Shown here: positions 1-11,990 of the stretch, one piece after another | Layout of the letters: each line of letters starts with the position of its first letter | Numbering within the stretch: position 1 is the stretch's first letter | Origin: Atopsyche davidsoni | Lineage: Eukaryota; Arthropoda; Insecta; Trichoptera; Hydrobiosidae | Reading direction: 5' to 3' | Length of the DNA: 64,000 nucleotides | Assembly (NCBI GenBank): GCA_022113835.1 | Contig: JAILWY010000012.1 | Span: forward strand, 7,192,001-7,256,000 | The notes under the pieces: model-generated | Databases searched by the model: none | What the model was told of the DNA's origin: nothing | Seen by the model: only the letters and a program-made list of their open reading frames with translations | Translations under genes and position numbers: made by a program

Positions 1-260
1 TCCCATTTACGACACGGTCAATTCATGGTATTTTAAGGATTCTCCTATATAGTCACATTTTACACGTCTTAATTTTTCGCATAGTAGCCGTCTTGGGTGT
101 CCAAGCTTTAACTCCATAAAGAAGAACTGAGATGACATAACATTTGGTGAATCTCCAGCGAAGTTTCAGTGTCATATCTCTTGAGAATAGTGCTTTATTA
201 TAATCAACCAACCCTCGCATACTTGCAAGTGTACCGGCGGCTTCGTAGCAGCCCTGCCCC
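1..260 (-). pseudogene. LINE reverse transcriptase C-terminal relic
   Basis: The minus strand reads as the end of a non-LTR retrotransposon reverse transcriptase. The pieces LKLRWRFTKCYVISVLLYG and KAWTPKTATMRKI match the usual LINE block of the form 'RFIKCYVWSVLLYG.E.WT'. Reading on towards base 1 the same frame gives LYRRILKIP and IDRVVNG. It is broken by two TGA codons at positions where Trp is normal, and the window edge cuts it off. It is a dead fragment. The clade cannot be assigned. Confidence 0.7.
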
Positions 261-645
261 GCGGCGGGGTGATCGAGCCACATTTTGTTTCCCGTCCTTT
301 GTTTGTTCAGATCTGCTTTTTCGTCAGCCTTTTGATAAATTGCGCGTCTCCGTTTTTGCCAATGATGTAAACAAGCGAAATCGAAATTTATAACGCTGTA
401 TCGCTTTATCTGACTGAATTCCTTTGCTCCGGGACTAGTTCTTTGTGTATTTCGTGTTTGATTTCTTTGGTTCCCGCGAAACGTTTTTAGTGTTTCTTTT
501 GCCACTGACGCAACATTATTCATATTCAAGTTACCTATATGTTTTTTTGGCTTTTTGATATTAAATCGAGAATGTACTATGTAAATAAACAACACTATTA
601 TTTATTTACATTGATTAACCATGAAAATATATGAATATAAAATTC

Positions 646-781
646 ATGTGATTAAGCATATTTTTTCACACATTGAAAACGATTAAAGAAAAATCTCAGA
701 AAATATCATCGTGACTTGTGATATTTTCTGAGATTTTTCTTTAATCGTTTTCAATGTGTGAAAAAATATGCTTAATCACAT
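646..781. repeat. Perfect fold-back element (63-bp arms)
   Basis: Arms 646-708 and 719-781 are exact reverse complements of 63 bp around a 10-nt loop. The inner core (TCTCAGAAAATATCA) and the right flank (GGGTAAATAAATACGCATC) recur in the fold-back at 35165-35329, so the two belong to one dispersed family. No protein is encoded. A transcript would form a long perfect hairpin. Confidence 0.9.
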
Positions 782-1424
782 AAATATACTAATACCTGCA
801 TGGGTAAATAAATACGCATCCTGATTAACATTAATCTAAAATTAATATAATATAAAATTCATTATATATTTTTCACCGAATGGAGTCCGTCACAAAATAT
901 TGTGTCTTTACAGCATAATAACAAATTTTACAGACAAATTATTTTTAATGAAGTAATTACATTACCATAAAAGGCATATTACTAAACATGACTGAACAAA
1001 AGCATGCACAGTCGGCTATGACGGCTTTACCATGGAGGTGTGTGATTGTTACAAATTATTTACCTACCCATGGGAGCGGTTGTTCAGCTGCGACACGACG
1101 CCATTTTCATTTTGACTTGAAGACAACTTCACATTATGAAGTCAGAGCAGCAGGTGCACCGCGTCGTTTTTGCGGGACACGTATCACTGTTTATTTCTAT
1201 TTATAAAATTTATTGTACGATCATATTTTTAAGATCTCTGTGATGTTTTAAAAGACGCCATATTTGTATTTATTTCACTGAAAAATGCAAACAAAAAAGC
1301 TTAATTGTAAAAATATTAACTTAATGGTAGAGAAATTCAATATTTTTGAGAGAGTACTTGGTGGAATTCCATTTAAATATTTTGGAATAAAATACTTGAG
1401 TGATTTTCCACATTTTTGTTTTTA

Positions 1425-1470
1425 TTAGTGACCGGTTTCGCCAACCTTTCACGTTGGCATTATCAAACAT
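1425..1470 (-). ncRNA. Hammerhead-like ribozyme relic
   Basis: The minus strand reads TTGATAA, an extra T, stem II GCCAAC/GTTGGC around GTGAAAG, then GAAAC, CG, GTC. This follows the hammerhead order of core, helix II, GAA, short helix III and NUH cleavage triplet. Core C3 and G8 are replaced by T and A. Helix I is only about two base pairs. Activity is doubtful. Confidence 0.4.
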
Positions 1471-1478
1471 TTGACTCT

Positions 1479-1520
1479 GTTTGATAATGCCAAAGTGAAA
1501 GGTTGGCGAAACCGGTCACT
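1479..1520 (+). ncRNA. Hammerhead-like ribozyme relic
   Basis: This is the plus-strand partner of the motif at 1425-1470 in the same fold-back. It has TTGATAA, stem II GCCAA/TTGGC, then GAAAC, CG, GTC. It carries the same C3-to-U and G8-to-A changes and also lacks a convincing helix I. Confidence 0.35.
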
Positions 1521-1550
1521 AATAAAAACAAAAATCTAAAATCAAAAATA

Positions 1551-2900
1551 TTAATGGTAATGATTTAACTAAAAAAATAATTTTATATAATTTGTTGTGC
1601 TACTTTTGTCACAATAAATTATGTATACTAATTTTAACAAATCAAAGATATTAGAATAAAATTTATAAAATGGTTAAACAAAACATGCAATATTGTATAG
1701 TATTAAATGCATTTCTTTTTAAACTATAACAAATTACAAGTAACAAAAATATTTTGATGGATAAAACTACCATTGCTTACATGAAACGTTTGTCAAACTA
1801 GTTTTTTTTTCTACGTCATATATTTTGGATAACTAAAATTACACAAAAAGAAATAATAGAGCAATTCTAAAATGTAATTTAATATTCCACAAACTTGCAA
1901 GGCTATTATTATGATATATTTTTTTATGAATAGTGTAACACAAGCAGCGTCATCATTCTGCCGTTTAAAACGCAGCCATGTTGGCAGGGATAATGAACCG
2001 AGGCGGCCGACCCCATTAGCGCCACAATTAGCAGCGGTCGCCATTCAACACGTGCCCGCGGGCCGCTCTCGGCCACCCCTGGCTCTGATTTACTGCGGGA
2101 TATCACGTAGTCTTTGATCCTGTTTCCCTGTCGCCGTAGTTTGTCACGTGAAAAAATGTTTCGGTCGTCCTCGGGGAATTCCAAGCGAATGCCTCATTTG
2201 TCTGGTATTTTGTCTACTTGTACTGCCACTTAGAAATTATTTATACAAGAAATATTTCATTATTAATAACAGATGATATCATTCATAAAAATTGCCAACA
2301 ACTATTTTTTATTTAAACATGATGTATCGGAAGCGTATCGATAAATATATATTTGTCGACGCTTCACGCTTTGCAAACGCAACAAGACATCTAACGAAAA
2401 ATTACTGTGGAAAGCTTTATAACTTAAGCTTATTCTTAGAGATTACTCTAATACTGCGACAGTCGTCTGCTGAGGGCTTATTTTTAAGTATACTAAGTGC
2501 GATGTAACATAAATTATTAGTGGTGCAATAAAAAATCATCTTTAGTTCTAAACAGTTTTTTTTTAAATTTCTATGTCCTATGAGTTGAGAATCAGACAAA
2601 CAATTAAATGTGCTTAAGTTACAATCTCTTTATTAAATGTTGAATCTCTGACTAAAATCAACGAGGCGCATAATGCCCAAAAAAAATTCGAATATTTTTG
2701 TTGCACCATATATGTGTACAGTAAGTATATGAAAAAAAAATAACAGGTGTTTTCGCACTGCAGTGACGTCACCAGCAATCAGCGCAAAATCCCAACTAAC
2801 AAGAGAGTCAACAAAATCAGCGCGGAAATCATTCCATCGCGCAAACAATCGCGCCCAGAAATCCAACATCGAATAATATTAGTCGCGAATTAACGGCGCA
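1551..2900. other. Intergenic, AT-rich with a GC-rich patch
   Basis: No gene is seen. Bases about 1960-2190 are GC-rich against AT-rich surroundings and contain CCATTAGCGCCACAATTA, which has homeodomain-like TAAT cores. Open frames there overlap on both strands and show no recognisable protein, so they are read as by-products of base composition. Confidence 0.4.
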
Positions 2901-3110
2901 CAGCTCTAACGGCGCAAATGGGCGGTGAGTCCCGACCGCCGCTAACCGCGTTATATCCGCAATCGGTCAACGGGAAACGCCGACATCAACGGCCAACGTC
3001 AACGGCGTCAACGACAACGGACAATGCCAACTGGGAGCGCCGACGGGTCGCCCGCACTGTGCCCCTCGCTGAAAACTAGAACGTCCTGCACCATCACTAA
3101 CCCGGCTCGC
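2740..3110. other. GC/CpG-rich island
   Basis: A patch with many CpG and repeated short units such as ACGGC and GGCGCA, with sharp edges to AT-rich DNA. No coding frame is recognised. It may be a CpG island or a conserved regulatory block; the sequence alone does not decide. Confidence 0.4.
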
Positions 3111-5399
3111 CAAATTATATTCAAGGTATACTTTATTTTATTAATAAATATAATTGATATTATTATAAACTAGAAATGTAGCCCGTCATAAAATGACGTA
3201 TTCGATAAACAATGCAATAGTGTTTGAACATATGTTTGGCTGACAATTAGATGAATATTTGATTTCAATTTTGTACATATATATTTTGAATAACCGGATA
3301 TTAATTTCGAAAGCAAAGCCATTCTAGGAAATATCACATTTCGTGTCGCAAACAACGAATCACTTTCACTGCACTGTTCTTTATTAGATGCAGTCTTTAT
3401 CACGTTCAATTGTGCTATTCTTTTTTAATTACGTTTGCTGTGCTAAGACGGTGTTATTTTTTTAGGAGGCATTTTAAGTTTCTAATGATGTGATTAATAA
3501 TTTCTAATGCAACTAAAAAATAAAATTGGTACTTGTGTCATGCTGACATAAACTGGAAATTTCTTAGAAGCATCATATTTTGTTTATTTGTAAAAATTCT
3601 AAATTTGAAATTCTCGCTGTGAACAACAGAATCATATAATTCGTACATAAAGCATATTTGATAGTTTTATTTAATTAGTTTATGAATGAAAATCTTATCC
3701 TATCGTCTTGAAATTCGGCACATAAACCTCTTTCTAAAAAAGCAAGATGTTAAAAAAAAAAAAAAATTTTAGTCACTAAATTGTTTCTGAGAGAGGCTTG
3801 ATAATATATAGTTTTATAAAATATTCTGAACAGCCGATTAAACAATCTTTTGATCAAAAAGCGATTCGCGTTTTTAAATTATTTGAGTTGACTTAAATTT
3901 TATACTAAGATTGCTGATATTTTTTATCAAGGATATGAGGATTGTGGCCCACGATAGCCTACATGTAAAAGTATGTGAAAAAATATATATGTGTAGTTTA
4001 TAACGTGAATCTAGATTTGGACACCCCTGAGGTTTCAGTGGTTGTTATCGTGCGCAATCTCGTGGGTGACTCCAACTGAGCCAATATTGAGAATTATAAA
4101 AGCCGCGTGGTTTAAATACCTCTCGTTACCCCCAATATGGGAGTGTTATAGGCTCTGCAGCTAACATTAATTTTACGAAGCATCAATGGCCCGCAGAGCG
4201 TATGTTTAACTAGTTAGTTATCCGAGTCAATGAAACATAATTAAATCAAAAAGAGCCACCGATGTAACCGACAGCTGAACAGTAATTAGCCAATGACGTT
4301 TTCTTATTCTAGATGGTTTTTTGTTGTTTTGCCTTAGTGAAAAGGATACTTTTGCCTGATTACTGTTGTGTCGCAACGGTTCTAGGCAGCTTTACTATGC
4401 TTTATACGAATAATAACGCAATACATACTTTTTAAAAGCAGACAACTCTAATTTTAAATAAAAAGTAATATTTCACAATATATATATATATATATATACT
4501 TCAAAACTAGTCATAGGTATGTAAATTGTTTCGGTTTAATATTAACTTTGTACTAAAAGTTGTCATTCCTAAGGAGTTATTTGAAACAACTAGTTTTTGT
4601 ATGACCTTCAAGAGACCTATTTATAAAACATTTAAAGTGATATATTGTAAGCTATTTTAATTAATTAAACTTTCTTTTTCTTGTTGTTCGTGCTTAATTA
4701 AGTTCTTGAGTTGTTACTTGGTCTACATAAAGTTTATTTATTTACTTAACTCTTTATATATTATACTTTGCGTGGCCAAGTGATCATAAAGAACAATAAT
4801 AAATAAAAAGTTTAGCTAAATAAAAACAAATTTTAACGGGTATTATAGAAACATTTGCGTTTCTAAGAAGACACTGAGTGATATTGTAAATATTACTTGC
4901 TAATAGTTTCCTAAGTTATAAGAATTTAAGTGTAAAGACAGATTCAAATTTCCCCTGAGAATCGCGTTAACTTGTAATACAGTAGAGTATACAATAATAA
5001 AAGTTCTAAAATAAAATTATCAAACATGAAGAGTAAATTTACATATAAAATATCGTGTTCACATATAAATAAATAAAATATTGATTTTTTATTTAATAAT
5101 TTTTACTTATTGTTGGAATTTATTTTTATTTTTATCATGTGCCCGTAGTATATGAAAAAAATTATATTCGTTAAAATATTTAAGTTTTTTGGTTATTAAA
5201 GGACTATTTTTTTAACTAATCTTGACTAGCAAAGTACGGTTGCAATATCAATATAACATTTAATAAAATTTATAAAAAAATTGTTTTATATTGAGATGAA
5301 GAAGTTGGTCGAAAAAATTTTAAGAAATAACTAACAATAGTTATTATTTTTTTTTTAAATATTTCGCATAATCCAGGCCTTGCTTCAGTAAAATCTCAT
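3111..5399. other. AT-rich intergenic DNA
   Basis: Nothing recognisable was found apart from a short TA microsatellite near 4480-4498 and poly(A) runs near 3750. Short frames show no domain signature. Confidence 0.5.
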
Positions 5400-5640
5400 A
5401 ATACAATTATCCATCCGAACTCAAATCCTGTATTTGGTGATTGTCGATTAGTTTTGCGGCGGAAGTCCATTCGATTTTACCGATTTTCCAGTAATTGTCC
5501 ATTTTGGCATCCGGCGGCCCGTGCCAACACGAAACGGGCAATTGACGGAGTTCAATCTGTGCTCGCCGGACGAGATCCCCGGCTGTCTGATTTTTCGTCC
5601 CTTTAAATTGTCCCGTTGATTGAAAAGGCATTAAACTTTT
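5400..5640. other. GC-richer non-coding patch
   Basis: A bounded patch of higher GC. A 74-codon open frame on the minus strand has no recognisable motif and no paralogue support. It may be a regulatory block; weak evidence. Confidence 0.25.
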
Positions 5641-6145
5641 CTCGATAAAAGAGAGAGAATTATTGCGGAAAGTAGAATAATCAATAAGAATTCAAGGATT
5701 CTTGGAGACGCTTAATTGTTTTTAATTTAAGAATGGCTTTTTTGTCGAACAGCCTTGAATCGTGGTTCGTGTACGGTTATTGCTTGTAGAAAAAAACGAT
5801 TTGTCACACGGTGCTTTTTTGTATTAAGGTACTCTACAGTGATGTGCAATAACAACAGAATCTGACCAAAGAGTTAAATTCCCATACATAAACTTTTCCT
5901 AAAAATTAATATAAAGCACTTTTAACTAGAAAAAAATTGAATTGTTCAATAATGTTATAGTGCAGGTAATGAACATAAGACACTGAGATTGTTATTTACT
6001 ATTGTTAATATAAAATCACTGATTATTATAGACATGAAAATACTTTTATCAAATTAATAGATACGATGTAATCTTGGGTGTTAATGCGTGTTTTTTTGAA
6101 TTCCAACGTTTCAGTTCCGATGCTGGGACCAACTTAGAATAGAGA

Positions 6146-6918
6146 AATCTTCCTGTCAAAATTCATGTTCATTAAAAATTATTCTCAAATAACCAAGTCT
6201 ACGTTGTGGGGAATAGTCGAAGAAGCATACAGACCCACATAGTAGATTACTATCAGGCGCAGTACTCTACTGTGAGCCTCTAAAAAAGCACGCTTCCAAA
6301 AGAAACGCATTAGAAAACAAGGAATCAGGGGAATCCCGAGAAAAAGATTTACTTGTCAAAATCCAAGGTAATCAAAAATTATTTTTAAATAACCAAGTCT
6401 ACGTTGTGGGGAACAGTCGAAGAAGCATACAGACCCACATAGTAGATTACTATCAGGCGCAGTACTCTACTGTGAGCCTCTAAAAAAGCACGCTTTCAAA
6501 AGAAACGCATTAGAAAACAAGGAATCAGGGGAATCCCGAGAAAATGATTTACTTGTCAAAATCCAAGGTAATCAAAAATTATTTTTAAATAACCTAGTCT
6601 ACGTTGTGGGGAACAGTCGAAGAAGCATACAGACCCACATAGTAGATTGCTATCAGGCGCAGTACTCTACTGTGAGCCTCTAAAAAAGCACGGTTTCAAA
6701 AGAAACGCATTAGAAAACAAGGAATCAGGGGAATCCCGAGAAAATGATTTACTTGTCAAAATCCAAGGTAATCAAAAATTATTTTTAAATAACCTAGTCT
6801 ACGTTGTGGGGAACAGTCGAAGAAGCATACAGACCCACATAGTAGATTGCTATCAGGCGCAGTACTCTACTGTGAGCCTCTAAAAAAGCACGCTTTCAAA
6901 AGAAACGCATTAGAAAAC
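6146..6918. repeat. 200-bp tandem repeat array, about 3.9 copies
   Basis: The marker AACCAAGTCTACG (AACCTAGTCTACG in later units) falls at 6191, 6391, 6591 and 6791, a constant period of 200 bp. The three later units are nearly identical; the first is more diverged at its left edge. The last unit stops at about 6918 where a CpG-rich block begins. No coding capacity is conserved between units. Confidence 0.93.
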
Positions 6919-7200
6919 CGGGATCCCATCCAGGGGAATCCCGTTTTATCGGCCCACAATTAAGACGGGCCCGCAGCTCCGGAGCACGCCTCTATCTAAA
7001 GCGGCCATCTCGCCCACGCGGGGGGTCTGCAGGGGCGGGGGGGGGGGGAGGCGCTATCTCGCAGTGTTGCCAACTGCCCGCGCGGTATCGCCCCGCTCGC
7101 GGATAAATCCACGCCAAAAGGTATTATTTTGGCGCGCTCGCGTCTCGGCTTAGTGTGGCAGGCCTGGCCGCTGATAAGGACCACCATCCAGAGAGACAGC
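6918..7200. other. CpG-rich island beside the tandem array
   Basis: GC-rich DNA with a G-run at about 7038-7048 and many CpG. It abuts the last unit of the 200-bp array. No protein is recognised on either strand. Confidence 0.4.
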
Positions 7201-8389
7201 ACCATTATTTAAATATTTTAATTTTTTACTACTCCAGGCTCGGTGTCCCGTCACCTGCTTGATAGTCTTATATTTGTAATAACTTTTTATTTATTTTAAA
7301 ACCCCTAGTCCAATATAACACAATCTACTTTTTACTATATAGATGTACTACCAATATCAATATATTAAATAATAAAAAGTATTGCAATTATTACTTTAAC
7401 ATGCTAACATATTACATATCTACATTTAAGAAGTAAAGAAGTATAAGAAACCTCGGGATAGCTTGATCGTATGCCAAATTAATACTTTTTGTTTTTTTTT
7501 ATGATTATATAATCACTAATATTACAGCTTTTTAAAGCAAAAAAATCTTAGAAAACTATACACATATTAATATTATTATTTTCTCATTTGCATTATGCGA
7601 GTTAAAACTAGTTAACTATCAAAAACTCTATAAATTTGACTATTTAAATTTTATATTAATCAAATTGTAAATTCAAATGTTTTCTTTTGCACTTAAATAC
7701 ATTTCTTGATTTACAACTCATGGTCGGAGAATAAGAAAAAGTCTGTTTTTCAACAACTTTTCTTTTACCTAGTTTTATGTGTTTATTATAGAGCATACCC
7801 AATAATTCTGCTAACTTTCAAAGTTATTTAAGAATTACTTACGAGTATTACCGCACAGTTGGCGTCCCCTGCAGTAGTAACTTCGCGACCAAGCAATCTA
7901 CTTCGGCATTATTCGGGTCATTACGCTACGACTCGGCTTATTTGTGGACTATTTGATTCAGTTTCGATTCGCTGTGCTGGGAGAATTTTAGTTTCGTCCC
8001 AGGCCCATGCGAATACCTCCACCTACCTCTGCGAACTTATCTTAACTATAGATTATGCTGAATTCGAAATCCCCCAAGAGAAAATCACCTAATGATATTT
8101 CTTTAAAAAAATACCTTATCTTAAAAATATAATAAGAAATTATTAGTTATGGTTCATGCAAGCAATAATACGAATACTTTTCTTAGAAACTTAGTTATGA
8201 GATTACTTGAAAACGTAATTTGATGAATCAATGACTCACCTGTGACAATCGCTTGTCTATTTCATCACCTTTGTTTACATATAAAACAACAAATAATTTT
8301 TTCATAAAGAGTTTTGGTTTTCGTGTCATTTTATATAATAAAAACAACAAAAAATCATACTCACTTTTATTCCTATTGTAGTTTCACGT
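7201..8389. other. AT-rich intergenic DNA
   Basis: No feature is supported. A slightly GC-richer stretch near 7855-8090 has an open frame with no recognisable domain. Confidence 0.4.
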
Positions 8390-8660
8390 TAGTTACCCCA
8401 TTAATTGACTTATCCCGAATCACTCTCACAAACATCCCCGCCCTGGTCCCGGGGGCTCGCAAAAACTTATCCGGAGAGCATAAATAAAAAAAGCAAATAA
8501 AAGCGCCGGGGAGGGGGGGGGGCTCGCCGAGACAATAAAAGGTAACTGAATAGTTGCGCGTCCCAGTGCGGCCCTGCGGTCCGGGGCGGATGCCGTCACT
8601 CAAAACACTCCGCCCTCCCTGTCCTCTCGGTGTCTGGGCCAGGACTGGACGCAACAACAA
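8390..8660. other. GC-rich island with G-run
   Basis: A bounded GC-rich patch with a run of G near 8510-8522 and several CCGGGG/GGTCC units. No protein is recognised. Confidence 0.35.
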
Positions 8661-9289
8661 CAAAAACTTGTTTATCACATAAATAATATATACAGGATGA
8701 TTCACTGCACGTTTTTACATACTATAGGTTAATATTTTAAATCTAATTTTACCTGTGTATTTTTTTAATTTTTTTGAAATGTTCTGGTTTAAATATAATT
8801 AAATATTCAAAAAGGAAATTGGCATGGCAAAAAGTGATATTAATGAAAACAGTATATATTATCATGAGTAAAAATAAAATGGTTTAAATAAATAGAATTT
8901 CAGTCGACTTTTATGGTCATGTCACTTGTGCATTATTAAGAGGGAGCAGTCTCAAAATTTAAATAGAATGAAGTAAAATAATGAGTTCGCAAAAACACTG
9001 TTTTGAATAAAAATACACACTTGAGATTGATTTTTAGCATACCTTTTATTGACACAAATCTGTATTTAGCTTTGAGTTATAAAAAGCCAAACACATATTT
9101 TAAAAGCAATTTGCTTGTATTCAGTGTGTATACAAAACAATAGGATTTTTTTCGTTTATGTTTTGTTGTAAAAGAAACCTTTGATTTAAGCTGACGTATA
9201 AATATGAAATAAAACAATTAAGGTTTATTTTATTTACGATATTAGCGAATAGCATTTTAATTAGTGTACGCCAACATGACTTTTTGTAC

Positions 9290-9480
9290 CTTTTTTTGTG
9301 TCGCGTCCCCAACTGCCCCGCCCTTCCCATAGGCGAGCTGATATAACCTCCGACGCAACTTTTTCTATTACTTAGACCTCTAGTTTGTCTCTTTTTAATT
9401 AATCAGACTACAACCGTCCGGACAAACAATCCCACATCCACCCCTGCCCCGGCCGTCACAGGCAGCTACGCCCTTGGTGA
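9290..9480. other. GC-richer patch
   Basis: A short GC-richer block between AT-rich flanks (8661-9290 and 9481-10190 hold nothing recognisable). No coding signature. Confidence 0.25.
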
Positions 9481-10189
9481 TTATTCTCGTTTTCCAACTA
9501 ATTAAAAACAATTGCGAACGTCATTATTTCAATCACCAACGTAACGAAAATTAATTACGTCCGAGTAATGATATTAAAAGATATAATGTACAGATAAACA
9601 TGTCCTTCGTTAAATTATTATTGCTTGCTTAAGCACTGCCTTAATTTAAAGGCACGTTGTCGTGACTTTCTCAAATTGTATCTTTCGGATGAAAAATTTC
9701 AGATAGCAGACGGCTTAAACCGTTAATATTTCTCTTATTTTTATAATATGCTTAAACAGACACTGAAATAAAAAAATTACAATACCTTTTAATCATCAGT
9801 ATAATAACACAACGTGAATATGTTTAAATATAATATGTTTTTGTAGACACTTCTTGTTTGATTGACAACAACAGTTTTATTTCATTATATATTTAAAGAA
9901 TGTCATAAGTCTGCAAGTAAATCTTGTTGTTTTTGGTTGTTTTCTTTATAATTTATGGTAATGGTAATTTTGAAAAGTTATTGTGGATATCATGTTTTAC
10001 TCCTTCAAAAATTATTTTTGTATTTAATTGAATTAAAGTATGTTGTATATTATTTACTTAACAAAAAAATTATCATCGGAAAAACAATGGCAGAATTGAT
10101 AAATTTCTTTAAAAAAAACCTGAAATACCGTTAATGCTATGATGCATAAGACGTGATATTTCGTAGTAAGATTTACTTTTGAAGGGTTG

Positions 10190-10340
10190 CGAGGATACAA
10201 GATTCAGCACTGAAGGGAGAGAATTCTCGATTTGAGTACATTCAGAATTGGATCAATCTAGGGATTAATGACTTTTGACGTTCTCTAGAAGATGGGACAT
10301 GGTTTGCAAAGCTTTGTGCCTGTTGGCGAGCAGAGTGTGT
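10190..10340 (+). pseudogene. Possible mariner transposase C-terminal scrap
   Basis: The plus strand contains a frame reading QNWINLGIND followed, after a stop, by RSLEDGTWFAKL. This resembles the mariner stretch 'NWID.W....FFRDGI.KLPERW'. It is short and damaged, so the assignment is tentative. Its neighbour at 10510-10790 is a different, Tc1-like relic. Confidence 0.3.
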
Positions 10341-10509
10341 ATATTTAGTGTGTGTATTTATATACTTATATACATATACGTATGAATACGTATGTATCTC
10401 GTATGTATTCTGTGTGTGTGTACATTATGTAACAAAAGAGCGTAACCGGCATAAGTTATTCATAGTCATTGGAAAATAATAAAACACGTAGTTAATCATT
10501 CATACTTAG

Positions 10510-10790
10510 ATGCTTTATTATCAATAAGGTGTCCAGTCTCCTCCGTTGTTCATAATAGCCAGGCATCTTCGAGGCATACTTTCAACTTATTTTTCTGCAT
10601 ATTCAAGGGATAATGTGCTCCATATGGCCTTTAAATTGCGAGTAAGCTCAACGGTCGTACGCGTTTTTTTCCTCAAAGCATAAGCTTTATCAACTCCCAA
10701 ACGTTTTCAATTGGGTTTGCGTCAGGAGGTTGTGAGGGCCAATCCAAGACCTCGATGCCTTTATCTTCAATCCAGCCTATTTTTTTTTAC
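10510..10790 (-). pseudogene. Tc1-like transposase relic
   Basis: The minus strand reads IEDKGIEVLDWPSQPPDANP then IENVWELIK. This is the Tc1-family catalytic block 'VLDWPSQSPDLNPIENLW' with the Asp and Glu of the DD34E triad. Beyond it TTVELTRNLKAIW and SMPRRCLAIM match the normal C-terminus but are separated by stop codons. The 5' two-thirds of the gene is missing and no intact terminal repeats are seen. Confidence 0.85.
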
Positions 10791-11259
10791 AATATAATAA
10801 ATACCGAAGAGCAATCAATGCAATAATTAGCATTGGTAGTTTTACAAGTAGTTTGTATTTTCTTGTGTATGCTAATATGTTTGATAGTACTAATATATTA
10901 GTACTGCAGTGTGTCTTGGAGTATAATCAATCTAGAGTATTGAACAAATATATGAAAGACAGACTCGCATGTACATATAACCACGAAATTCTGATGCGAT
11001 GCAGTTTATAGAATGCGACCCGCATCTTGCTCTTTGTGAACAGCACACACCATCAGGCACTCCAGAAGCACATCATCATGTGTTGACTTAGTCAAGTACT
11101 TGAACCAACTTGTGTGGATTCTAATAACTATGCATAGTAATAGGTAATATCTCAGGATTTAGCGAACACATTAAAATTTTCTAATTAAAATGTAAAGGAA
11201 CCATTTGGTACTTCAACGGAAATCGAATAAGTCGTTTTCCTATTTATGAACTTTTCAGG

Positions 11260-11990
11260 GCGCCGCAGTTAAACCCTTTCTCATTCACTCCCCATAATAA
11301 TTAAACATTTTTAATAACTGTCTAGCGAAATTCTCGAAATCTCAGAAATACGCTTCGGAATCGGGGAACCCCCCTTCACGAGCGCCGCTCCTCCGGCGAC
11401 TCTCCCGCAGTATTAATTACAAAGACTCTCCACAAAGACCCGCGCGCAGCGAACACTCCTGCCCGATTTCCAGTTATTAAATTGCCAGGCGTATCAAAGA
11501 AATTCCCTTTGAAAAAATCCCAAAGATGCCCGCAGCCGCGCTCTCCTTTTTATTGTGTACAAATATCGCGCGGCACTTACAAAAATACACTTTTAATTTC
11601 TCTCGCCGCATTTTCCTTTGACGCCCCGTCGCGCCGGTCTTTGACGACCCCGGACCGGGCCCGCCCACTTTTCTCCCTCCCCGGCGTCGCCTCCGAATCC
11701 TTCCTTCCGCCCTGTAACTATCGCATTACCCTGACGCGGTAACTTACGTAAAAAATACATTTTATACACGTCTTAGCGCTTTAATAGCCGGAGCGGCCGG
11801 GGGGCGCGCGGCGGGGGCCCGGAGGGGACTTTTGGCTTAATTCTTAACCCCGGGATATATGTGCCACTCGTCTGTGTACTATTGTGCCCTTTAAAGAGCC
11901 ACCGCCGCTCTCGGTCCAGGGCCCCTGCAAAAACTCCGCTTATAAGGGGATAATTAATTTCCGACGTCCCACTAAGTCGCGCCCAGATTT
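11260..11990. other. Large CpG-rich island
   Basis: The longest GC-rich block in the left half, with many CpG and poly-C/G tracts (11330-11440, 11630-11720, 11785-11830). Open frames exist on both strands because stops are rare in GC-rich DNA, but none shows a domain or splice context. It could be a promoter-type CpG island for a gene outside the view or a regulatory block. Confidence 0.4.

Larger units (their letters stand above)
1333..1550. mobile_element. Hammerhead-associated short element, copy 1 (deleted fold-back form)
   Basis: The element starts AAATTCAATATTTTTGAGAG and ends in AAAATATT, like the copies at 31987-32427 and 54809-55220. Imperfect 12-bp direct repeats flank it (1321-1332 and 1551-1562, 10 of 12 matching). 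Its middle is two head-to-head copies of a motif of the form GATAATGCCAA, loop, TTGGCGAAACCGGTC, one on each strand. It appears to be an internally deleted member in which the two ends are joined. A non-autonomous Penelope-like origin is an inference from the hammerhead motif and inverted ends. Confidence 0.65.

Noticed and set aside
6185..6910. CRISPR-like array
   Set aside because: The 200-bp units are contiguous and nearly identical, without short repeats and unique spacers, and the genome is eukaryotic.
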